From NCBI GenBank assembly GCA_034687125.1, contig JAQGBZ010000111.1, forward strand, positions 120,228 to 184,227: DNA of 64,000 nt, given 5' to 3'. This document shows, one piece after another, positions 1 to 11,800 of the stretch (position 1 is the stretch's first letter; each line of letters starts with the position of its first letter). A program made the position numbers and the translations under genes. The notes beneath the pieces are model-generated. The model was not told the origin of the DNA. It saw only the letters and a list, made by a program, of their open reading frames with translations, and searched no databases. The stretch is from Neelides folsomi. Its lineage: Eukaryota > Arthropoda > Collembola > Neelipleona > Neelidae.

Positions 1-10
1 TTATTAGAAA

Positions 11-3000
11 ATGAGGAGCAAACAAAGCGGGTTTGGAGGAAGGAACATTGCACGAAATATTTACCACGCGGAAGGTGAATCTGGAGACCAAGATTCGGAA
101 TTGACCGGAATGCACCATGAGAGATCCAAAAATCAGAGTCGGACAATACCGGAAAGAGTTGCTCAGTTTTATTACACGCTCGGTCTTTTTTGCTCTTCTC
201 ATCCCATCATCATTATTATTTCTTCAATTACAGTCGTCCTCATTTCATGGTAAGTATTAATTATTTAAAAAGTGCATTAAATAAATAAGGATTAAAATTA
301 TTTACTTTACTTTATTTATTATTATACTCGCATTAGTCGTATTTATTTGTTGAATTTAAAGTAAAGTGCATTTAATTAATTTTATTTTAAATGTTTTATT
401 TTAGCTATCCGCTTTTGAGTCTTCCACTTCCTGGGAATAAGCCACAAGAGTTTTTCACCACTTTGGAAAATTTCACCGTTCCTCCTGTTGGTGGTTGGGA
501 TGGCTCGGATTGGCCTCGATGGTACAAAGGTTCACCTGTCACTTACGTTCAGCAAATTATTGTCAAATCGGCCGTTTTGCCTTGGAACACGGATCTCATT
601 CTCACCGATGCTTTTCGAGCTCCGCTCGGAGAAGTTTTTCATGTCCTTGATACAATTAAAATGACCAAAATTGATAAGGCTAAAGAGTAAGAAAATCTTT
701 CACTTTTAAAATTAATTTGAATTGACTGAGTTTTATATGTCCATTTCAGTATTTATTACCAATAAGTTTAATGTTTATCATTCTTATTTTATTTTTTTAG
801 AAGTGTCAAACTTCAAAACATTTGTTTTCCTGTTGGAGAAGTCAAATCTAGAGCTTTGAAAGGGAAAGTTTCAATGTTGCCTGAATTCAATTGTTTAATC
901 GTATCACCGGCTAATTTCTGGCAGCAGAAATATTTAAAGTTTCAAGAAGATCCGGATCTACTTGGAACAATACTTAATTTTCAAAGTCATCAAAAAGGAC
1001 GAAGCGGCCTAGCTGAAATTCTCTTAGGAATGAACGTCAAAGACACCGGATTGAAAAGATATCCGTTCAAAGCAAGGCAGAGAATCGTGACTTATGCAAT
1101 TACTCTCATTCTCAAAGACCTTGATTTAAAGTAAATAAAAAAACAAATAACCTTATTTTTTTCAACACTTTACAAGAAAAACTTTAAATATTATTTTTTT
1201 ATAGATTTTTACAAACGATTGAATCATCTCTTGGAAAGATTTATTCAAAAGAACCGGAAAAATTGGATCTTGAAGGTGAAAACAACAGCTCTGGTTCTGA
1301 GTCTGTGGTTTTGGATGAAAAAAGAATATTTCACATTTATTTTCCTGCTCAAACGAGCTTATTTGAACTTGTCCCTCTTATTATTACTTACATTGCAATG
1401 TTCTTCTACACGTACTTCTCCGTGAGGAAAGTGGAAATCATCACGTCTAAACTTGGAATGGCTTTCAGTGCCCTCGCCACAGTACTTTGTTCTTTATGCA
1501 TGTCAGTCGGCCTTTGTTCACATTTTGGAATGGTTTTTGAAATAAATCCAAAAGCCATTTTCCCATATTTGGTTGTTATTATTGGATTGGAAAATATTCT
1601 GGTTCTGACCCGGTCAGTTGTTTCAACAGCGACTCATTTAGATGTCAAAATTCGTGTTGCACAGGTATTATAAAAATAATTCTATAAAATTCAATTCCGA
1701 ATGTGATTAATTATAATATCATTAATATTTAATTAACGTCTTATAACTATTAACACGATGATGTTTAAAATAATTTAAAAATGAATTTTTCTTTGTTAGG
1801 GTTTAAGCCGAGAAGGTTGGAGCATAACGAAGAATCTCTTGACTGAAGTGACAATTTTAACTATTGGGTTCTTCACATTTGTCCCAATGATCCAAGAATT
1901 TTGCATTTTGGCCATCGTTGGTCTTCTCTCTGATTTTTTCCTTCAAACCTTCTTCTTTGCGACGATTCTCTCTATTGACATTCGGCGAACTGAAATATCT
2001 GTTGAATCCAAACCAGAGAACTTTTCCACATATTATGCTCCATTTCGAACTCCTTTACATCCTTCAAAGCTCTCAAGAATTAAATCCAATCCGAGGATTA
2101 ATCAAAATGGGTATTTAAACCACGAGCCCGTCCCGGTCGTTGCGCCTTCTCATTCTGGACCTATATTGGTTAAGATTCCAAAAAGAATTCGTCTTGTTTA
2201 CTTTTGGGCTCGAACTCGATTCTTCCAAAGGACATTTATGATTTTTATGGTTGGATGGATTTCGATCATTATTTATCAGTCTGGAATTGTTGCCCATTTT
2301 AATTATCCAGATCCAGCCCAAGACGTTGTGGTTCCCCTTAAAATGCGAAATGAAGAAGGAAATGAAAATTATTCAAGAATTGCCCTTACACTCGCTTCTA
2401 ATAACTTTGTTCTTCGAACATTGTCCAAGAAAAATGAAACGGTGGATCAGGCAAAGACAGAAAAAAGTTTCCCACAGCAGGAAACAACGATGGGATATCA
2501 AAACAAAAAAGTATTGCGAGAGTTGTATGTGAACAATCCAAACAGTTGGCGCCGACTCGGGCCATTTCATTGGCAAGTTTTAATGGGGATTTATAACGTG
2601 AGCTTAAGTGGAAGATATATTAGTGTCCTTCCGCCTATTTGCATTTCCGTGCCGCTCGATCCAAACTTGGCCGCGTCTCTTCGACATCCATATGAGTTGG
2701 AACAAGCAAAGAAGTTTAATTGGCAAGCACTTACAAATGCATTTGATCCTATCGATTTTACCGGTGAGCTTTAATTTTGTAAAGATTTCTGCATTTTTTT
2801 GATGATCAGACCCATTTAAATCAAAATTATTCTATTACGTATTTATCAAAATTTTTATTTAATTTCCTAGTTGAGTTTTGACATTTACCTAATATTTATA
2901 TAGATGAATATGAGAGCAAAGTGACGTTGACACCTATTGGCAAAATAGGTCCAAAGGGGCTTATTTCCTCAACATCTGAAGATCCCTATGTTCCGAATTC

Positions 3001-5650
3001 GCCTATTGAATTGGCCCTAACGATGCTTTTGGCAATTCCGAGTTTAATATTCGTCTCGTACATGCTGTTCGTTTTTTACAAATGTATCTGCTCGCGAAAT
3101 TACGCAGAATGGCGTACAAGTTGGACGAAGAATAATTCAGATACTCCACCAGATGCTTACACACAAGTATGAATTATAAAAAATAATACATAAATTAACC
3201 ATGATAAGAATACTTGACTTGAACGATACCAAGTTTTATAAATTAGCTTTTATAAAATTAACACATTATAATTTGAATTATAGGTTGTGTTTGAAGCTGT
3301 GCCTTTAGTATTGGACGGTCATACCCAAGAGGTCGAGTGCATTGGGAATGATGGGAATTTAATAGCGAGTGTTTGTTTAGCTGGGGTCTTGAAAGTCTGG
3401 AACACAACTTCGGCTGAAAACATAATTACAGTTGATAGGAAAAGGTAATCAACCTGTTTGTTTATTTTCCCCAATCACTAACCAATTTAAATCTAATATT
3501 TATAAATGTGGTAGTATGTTGTGTTGAGAAATTTGATTGATCCTGTATTTGAATTATTAAATAGCTTTTTTGGAAGACTCTCAGCATTGGAAAAACACCA
3601 AGAAGAAAACTGCGCATGGGGGATTTCAGATAATGATTCAACGAGTTGTTCACCTTCGAATACTTCCGCTATGAATTTTGAAATGAATGATCGACCTTCT
3701 TCAGGGAAAAGAATTGGATTGTACAACCAAATTCAAAATCAAAGTTTTGACCTTCCATCAAAACAAAGCCACAAAGGGCATTCGAGGAATAATTCCATTT
3801 CTTATCCAATTTTCTCATCAGCTTCTGGAAGTCAGCCGGATATGACTGGCGGGATGAACCATCGACGAACTCCATCAATTCCTTCAAATCTCTGTTTGCA
3901 TAATCAAAGTCCTCCTATTCAGATTCCGGGTCAAAATCGACAAAATTTGATTGGGAGTCGGGGAGGAAATGTTGAAAATTGTGGTTGCAGTTCAGAGCAT
4001 TTGAATTCCATTGGTAATTCTGACTCAAGGGTCAATAGCCCATTGGAGAAGATCAGTGAAGGGAATATGAGGGATGAAGCCCCGTCGGTGTGGTGTTTGG
4101 ATTCTCAGGAAAATATTGTTGTATTGGGTACTGGATCTGGAAGACTTGAGTTTTGGGATGCATATACTGGATATCTGAAGGTATAATAACATTAAAATAA
4201 TTTAATGATTAAAATGTATAAATGGGGAATTTGATGTTAATTTTAATTAATTTTTAGTGCACTTATGAAGATCAAATGGCTGGAGTTACTTGTGTCAAAA
4301 TAATTGGGAGTAAAATCATAGTAGCGAGACTTAATGGATCTTTGGATTTCGTCGAACTCGAATCCTCAAATGGACTGCCCAATGAATCTCCGTCCCCGTA
4401 TCACAGATGTACGTCATTTGTTTCAATTTAGCTAATTAATGATTTAAGTGATTACTTGTATTAAAATAATCAATTTGTTTCATGCGCTCTAATTATTCTT
4501 TTTTTGATATTTTAAGGGCATGGAGGAGCTGATGGTGAGGAAAGAATAAGACCCTCGCTATTTTCCTTTGAAGCAGATCTGAAATGTAATTGGATTACAA
4601 CGTTAAAAGCTCATCAGCAGCCAATAACTTGTTTAGACTGTGAAGGAGGAAAAATACTCACTGGGAGTCAAGATCATACTCTCAAGGTGAACTTAATTTT
4701 CACATTAAATTAGACCAAAAAATGTTAAATTTAAGTTTAACTTCGCAATAAATAATTAAAGTATTATAAACACATTATAAAATTCTTAACTTAAAATATA
4801 ATATTGACTATTTGCAGGTCATTCGACTAGAAGATCATTTTAGTTTATATACCTTGCATGGGCATTATGGTCCAATTACTTGCCTATTTATTGATAAAAT
4901 TTGCCCAATGACTTCTGGGAGTGGAAGTCAAGACGGGATGCTTTGTGTTTGGGATCTTTCAACAGGTAACGATAAAAGTTTACTTAATAATTAATTTCAT
5001 TTTTAAGTTTATCAAGTTATTAGATAGTTAAAATTCATTATATAATATTATCTAACAAATAATTTTTTGTCTTTCAGGAATGTGTATGTATTCCATACAA
5101 GCTCATGATGGACCGCTATGTGGTTTAACTTATTCTGCAAGCTATATAATTAGTGTAGGAGGAGATGATAAAATTTGTGTTTGGGAACGATTTCAAGGAC
5201 ATCTTCTTAACACTATACAATTGGTAAAATTCTGATTAAATATCTAAATCAAACAATTAAATTGATAATAACTATTGATTTTTAATTAAGATAAAAATAC
5301 TATATTTTTTATAGGATCATCCATATTGCTCAAGCTTAGTTATGCTGACTCATAATTTACTCATAACGAGCAAACAAGTAAAACCATTTATTTATTCTTA
5401 CTGCACAATTGTGCACAAGAGTAATCATTATATTGATTTTTGGTTTATTCGCCTTTTCTTTTCCTTCAAGGGTTCTCTGATCGTGTGGGACGTGAGAAGC
5501 GGCGAACCTGTAAGAATTGTGAGACTTGGACACAGAGATAATGCAATCTTCGTAAGACAGATAATGGGTTGTGCTGATGCGATTCTTTGTGACTACGGAT
5601 CGCAGCTTCGACTCGTGCGATTTCCAACTATAATTAGTAAATTAGAATAG
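11..5650 (+). CDS. SCAP: SREBP cleavage-activating protein (SCAP), 14 coding exons, 1402 aa
   Basis: SCAP is the ER membrane sterol sensor that escorts SREBP to the Golgi for processing. Exons: 11-249, 405-686, 801-1130, 1205-1664, 1800-2763, 2904-3166, 3284-3444, 3529-4180, 4258-4408, 4517-4686, 4818-4965, 5078-5223, 5315-5377, 5471-5650. The N-terminus (CYPLLSLPLPG, YVQQIIVKS, SPANFWQ) matches family members from residue ~45. The sterol-sensing domain spans about 325-500 (PYLVVIIGLEN, IQEFCILAIVGL, LSIDIRR). WD40 repeats begin near residue 850 (VCLAGVLKVWN) and run to the end; a Ser/Asn-rich linker lies in exon 8. The first ~40 residues are extra relative to human SCAP. An in-frame TAG at 5-7 supports the ATG at 11, though exon 1 may begin right after an AG at 6-7, so 5' UTR exons could lie outside the window. 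The position of the MELADL COPII signal reads TEISVE. The acceptor of exon 8 (AG at 3527-3528) is the least certain junction. Confidence 0.95.
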
Positions 5651-8600
5651 GATTGAAAAGTTGATGGCTAGGATAGAATTTTTAAATGGTGGAATCATGA
5701 TGAATGTTCAGAGATATATTTCAAACAAATGTAAAGTAGAATTGCGTACAAATGCCTAATATTTAGTAATCGAACTAACAAAAAGCCAACAAAGATATTC
5801 TTTATTTTATAAGATAAAAACGTTATTTATTAAGTCATATCCCTCTATTAAAAATGCTAGTTTTGTAGCAGATGTATATTTTATACAATATAATATTGTA
5901 ATATGCCCTGGGCATTAAAAAACCCTAAGATTCAACAACTATTAGATATTATATTCTTAACAAGACATACCTAATAATTATAATACATTTGTAAAATGAG
6001 TTTTATATAAAATTGTATTAGTCATAATGCATAATTATGATGCTTACAATTAGAAGATAGATTTGGTTTATAGAAATTGTGCACAATATATTATTTATTT
6101 TGTTTAGAACATATATATTTGTCCTTTAAATGTTATAATTGCATCTCGGTGGAAACTCCGTTGAAACTTGATATTTTAAATAATATCTTTAGCTGCATGC
6201 GATATATGGTATTAAGTATATTTTCCTAAATGGGCATTAAATTTTTCTGATATATGAACCAAAGTCTGTTTTGTAAAGACTACATTTTAATTAATATTAA
6301 AACTAGAAATATATATGAAATATTGAAGCTAAAAACTTTTAAAGATGATTTTCATACAAAGAGACCTTATTTATCATATTATGTTATTAGCCAAATCTCA
6401 TTATTTGTTTGCATATGATTGACGATTATTTGTACGATTAGCTATAATAAAAAAGTAAACTTGTTTATTATGATAAATCTTATTTGTAATTTCCCATGAA
6501 TGCTCATTTCATTACTTCATTACACACATACCTATCATTATTGATGTATAATACTCACTCAATAGACTTACTTACTTTAAAATGAGATGCATATAGTAAA
6601 TACCTCTTTAAATCTGTAGTAAATACGTTATTAGAAAAGCTTTTTTGATTTGATTGATAAAGATTTGAATTTTTCAAGATTTATTCAATTCATACTTTAG
6701 CATATTATATTTAATTTATTTATGATTTCCTTATAAGCTTCATGCACATTTACAATATGCAATATGTATGTAAACTAGTAATAAAAAAGCGAATTATTTG
6801 AATATTTTTAACTTCCTATAAAATAGAATAAATATAGTATCTACCTAATATATTGAACAGGTATAGGTATAACTGTGGGTAGGTATTCAAATTAAAGTTT
6901 ATACCTGTACTTAAAAGGAATCTTTTTATAATGAAAACAAATTGGGAGCTCGAATTAATAAATGGTTTGGTGTGAAAATATTTATAAATAATTACATAGA
7001 AGGAATTCACATATTCGTGTGTGAAATTGATGTATGAATAAATGACATAATAAAATTCAAAAGACAAAATCAATAAATTTTAAGTTAAATGTCGATCGAC
7101 CAGAAATTGTATTTACCTTGTAAAATGATTTCATCTACAACTAAAGTGGTTCATAGTTTTTTCTAAACATGTATAAATACTATTAAATATGTATCTCAAT
7201 CTTTTTGATGATTATTGTTTAATGAGTAGCTAAAACTAAATATACGAAGGTATGTATAGTTAGCATAGTCTAAATACATATATACCATACATTTTAATTT
7301 TACAATTTTATTGAAATTGCATGATTTAACATAATTCCGTATTGTCAAATGCTTAAGAAAATTTTCAATGAAAAGACAATAAATTAATGAAATGTTGGAA
7401 AAATTAAATTGTTTATTCTAAAGTACAGGGTGGGCCATAAGTATCTTTCTTTATTATATGATTGTATTATTTAAAAAAGAAAGATACTTATGACCCACCC
7501 TGTACAAGCATAATAAAGGAATGCACCTTATTCTCAATTTCATTGAACCGCAAAGTCTGCAAACAAAAGTCATTTTTATTACACTAACTAATTATCATTC
7601 CGCGCTGTTTGAATGAATTTTTTGTTGATTTCATTGGATTGTAATGGTGAGAAGTTTATACATAAATTATAATAGTGCATCATTAAATAAATTTAAATTT
7701 AATATATTTTTTAAATATATAACCTTTATGCCCATTTTACATAAGATCTTTTTGGAGAAAAGCAAAGAATACTCAAAATATAGATAATTTCAATACATTG
7801 ATTAATCAAATATATTTTATAGTTTGCCACTTTATTCATAGATATTTTAATTAATTACTAATTTAGTTATTATTTCATATATTTGAATAAACTATATTAA
7901 ATTTTTATTCATAATATATAATTACAGCAATTGTAGTACTACAATAATATAGTAGATTACTGCTATAAGTAATCGAAACTAATTAATAATACAATATATA
8001 CATATATCGAAAACTATAAACTAGTTATCTAGTGAGATAGTTAAATGTCATAATGATCTCTTTGAGAAGTGCATCGGTTGATCTGTACTTAATGTCTTAA
8101 TGTAAATAATATATTTGGTTTATCATTAGTAAACCTTAAATAAACAAAACCTTAAAGCACTAAAAATAAATATCGAATAATATCTACGAATTATGCGGAA
8201 ATTTTTCACAATATTTAAAAAAAATCATTATAATTAAGTTTGGATTCTGATTTATAGTATTTAATTGCAAATAATTGATATAACATTATTAATATCACTA
8301 CTTCTATAAATATAATATTAAAACATTTATGTCACAAGATATTTCAATATGTGGTTTTTATATATTTAAATATCAGCATATAAACGTTGTCCCATTTACC
8401 ATCATGGTAAATCTGCAGTCTGTATTACTGATATTTTCTCCATTTTCATTTTATATTTTAGGCATTCTCGGGCATTTAATCAGATTTAATCATGATTAAT
8501 CATAATTATATTTTAAGCTAATTAATACATATATTTATATACATTTCAACATTTCTTTTCAAAGTTTTCTCATTGTTTTAATAATTAAGGTCTTCGTAAA

Positions 8601-8814
8601 TATTTAGGTATTATCCATCAAAGGGTAAAAGGTAACACGTGTAGAATTTGCATCATGCACTCTGTCCATATAAATAAGGTATGCACATTTACAAGGTATT
8701 GGAAATAAAACATTAGAAATAACAATTAGCTGAAGAGAAGAAAGTGGTCATGAATAAAATATGCTGATGATGGTTAATGATTAAAAAGTCTGGTGAATGT
8801 GTTGTTTTAAATTA
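5651..8814. other. AT-rich intergenic gap between SCAP and the orcokinin gene
   Basis: About 3.1 kb of very AT-rich sequence between the SCAP stop codon and the last exon of the minus-strand orcokinin gene. I see no open frame with protein-like composition here. It holds one palindromic MITE (7424-7504) and presumably the 3' UTRs of both convergent genes. Confidence 0.6.
7424..7504. mobile_element. Palindromic miniature Tc1/mariner-type MITE (81 bp)
   Basis: A near-perfect inverted repeat: the left arm TACAGGGTGGGCCATAAGTA is mirrored by the right arm ending CCACCCTGTA, with one C/T mismatch in the first ~28 bp and a ~20 bp AT-rich loop. It is bounded by TA dinucleotides at both ends, as expected for Tc1/mariner-type target duplication. 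It encodes nothing. The same terminus, with small changes, starts the element at 63730, which suggests cross-mobilisation or descent by internal deletion. Confidence 0.8.
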
Positions 8815-11800
8815 TTAAGCAGCTCTTTTCACAAAAGACCCGAATCCGTTTCTATCAATCTCGTCAAAGTTTCGCTTGTTAAATCCGAACCCAACTCTGT
8901 CGATTTCATCAAAGTTCTTTTTGACAAAGCTTCCAAATCCTGACCGATCAATTTCATCAAAGTTTCTCTTCTGATTTCCAAAAGTTGCTCCGCTGAAAGA
9001 AAAACAAAACACAAGTTTAAATAAAACTTTAACTCGTTATATCTAACGAACAAACAATTGGGATAATTATTATGTAGTTATTATTTATTATAATTGCTAA
9101 ACATTTATTTTACCCATATAGAATATTTCAATATTATGTATTTAAGTACTTTATAATGACATTGACAAATAAATTAAAGTGCATAGAAGTTCATAGTGTG
9201 AAAGTTCACACAAAAATATATTAGAGTACTTTACGTTTCTTATATAAATAAGTATATACTGAGATAAAATGAATTTCCACTTGGGAAAAAGTTGAGAAAG
9301 CCCATGAGATCGATTGTTGAAAAGAAATGGGAGAGGAGGATTGAAGAGGAAAATAAATACACAACGTTGACGCCACCAAACATTGAGATGGATTGAACGA
9401 GGTGTGAAATTGGGATTTCTCAATATTTGCATTAATTAAATTGGTTGTGGAAATTGAAGAACTTTCCATTCTCTCGGAAGAGTTAAAGTTGTTAAAGCGA
9501 GTAAGATGGATTTAACTGGAGCTCGGTAAAGCGTAATTGCATTTAAGCTTATACTACCTGAGTGAGTCGAATTTCTTGGCGACTCCGAAGGTTTCTCCAC
9601 CAAGTGAATCCAATTTCCTCTGCTGAAGCGGACGTCCTCCATATCTCGCTTCGATTCACAAAGAAATCCCATCATCAATTATTTGCTTCAAATATTTACC
9701 ATTTCCAATTCTCATAAATTGACGCTTTCATAGATGATCATAATTTTGTTGAAACCATATATGATGTTTTATTGAGTAAATTATACTACGTCTCAAAATC
9801 TCTACTTTGTAAGGCTTCTCTGACAAAGACTTGATTAAATTAATTTATTGAATCATTTGTTAACTTACAGCTCAAAGGAGATTCATTACTTCATGCGTTC
9901 ATGCTTTCTCGGGTTGTTTTGCAAGTTGGAATTTGAGTGAAGGTGATTTCGATTTCATACTCATGCACAATTCTAAATTCTTTACAACAGGTGATATTCA
10001 TAGTATAGTGCATCTGCATTACACATTATTACAGATATTATGCGATAAAAATGTTTGTCCATTCTTAGTCAATAAGTAAATTTAAAACTGATTAAATATT
10101 GAATCATAAGAATAATTCATGTGAAATTGAAATTTATTCATTCCACAAATTCATGCTTAAGCAATTACCATATAGTATAACTAAAATTAATAATCAATTT
10201 GAGATTGATAATTTCATTAACTCAATTGGTATAAACTAGATTAGTTTGCCCAAATTATTTAATTATAATTATCATAGATAAATTTTATGGTACAATTAAG
10301 TAAATTGATTTATGAAGTTATTATGATTAGGTGCGTATAAGGTAAGTATACCTGTAGTTTAGGTATGTCATATATCTGTACCTGTGTAGACAATAAATAG
10401 GAATCCTAAATAATTAAACTAGAATAATTATATTTTTAATTATTATAATTATTTAATAAAATGATATAATGTTAAACAGTATGAATTACATATTCGAAAA
10501 AGAAATCTTAATAGAACGGCACAATCCTTATGCAGGGTCATTTGCAGGGTCAAATTGTAAAGATACCGAAGATATTTATAATAGGTACATTTGGATTGAA
10601 CCATTCTATTTTTTACGATAAGCTCTTATTAATTAGAATATGCAATTTATATAAATATAGCTTCTTTACAAATTAGATTAAAAGTAATTGCAAGTGCTTA
10701 TTTATTTATACTATATTGTGAATTACATAATTTGAATTTGGACCTTTGTGTGCACATTTTGCTTAATTAATAGCTCATTTTGAATTGGTACATTTATAAT
10801 CTTAAAAATTATGATACATACATTTTGAATGTTGAGATATTATTAATTATATAGTTTTTATTTGTTTTGTCTTAATCATGATCAAGATTTAAATTGCATG
10901 CAAAATGAAATTGAAAATTTAATAGTTAATATTTATGTAATTAATTTGTGTAATTAACACTTTCTCAAAATTGCATTTTACTAAAAATTAATTAATATAC
11001 TTAGGTACTAATTATAAGTTCGCATTTTAGTTAGTACGTGTACAAAAGTATTTTTGTTCAATTGGAATTTAATGATTAGTTGTTACCTAATTAAATATCA
11101 TTTTATCCCAAGTTGAGATTCCCATATTATAAATGTTGGCCAATAATACTTTTGAACATCAATAACTTTTAACAATTAATTACAATTACTAATTTTACAT
11201 AAATGCATTGTTCAATACATCGTATACATATAGAGACATTTCTCATGATATGAATTTTCACCAATTCATTTCCTAAATTATCAACAGAAATCTTTAAACA
11301 AGAGAGTGAGATTTCAGGGCAATGCCATGTCTCAAATATCTCAAATTATCTATTTAATGTGGACTGAAATATCCATAAACGTAACGTGTTTATTATGGTT
11401 TTATCTTGTAATGATCAGAAGTAAATTAAAATTTAATGCATCTATTGTTTCTCGATGCTTCTCTTTTTAAGGATATATCCCTTGCCCAGGGTGTCGATGC
11501 TTCTTTGGTGACGGCCATTGAGGGAGGCAATAAAATTCCTGAGCTCTTGGTCGCGGAAGTGTTCCGCCTCTTCATCATAATTAGCGCTCCGGAGGATATT
11601 TCCTCTTCCCAGAGAGTCCAAGGCACCGGCTCTTTTCCCGGATTGCGGATCCCAAAATCGGCTCATTCCACTCGTTCCGATTCTCCAGGAGGTTTTAGGT
11701 GCATTCCATTCGTTTCCTTCTGGAATATTTCGGAGGATGTGACCTCCGCCCAGACTGTCGAGTGCCCGGCCATGGTAGTGACCTCCATCTCCACCGTCTA

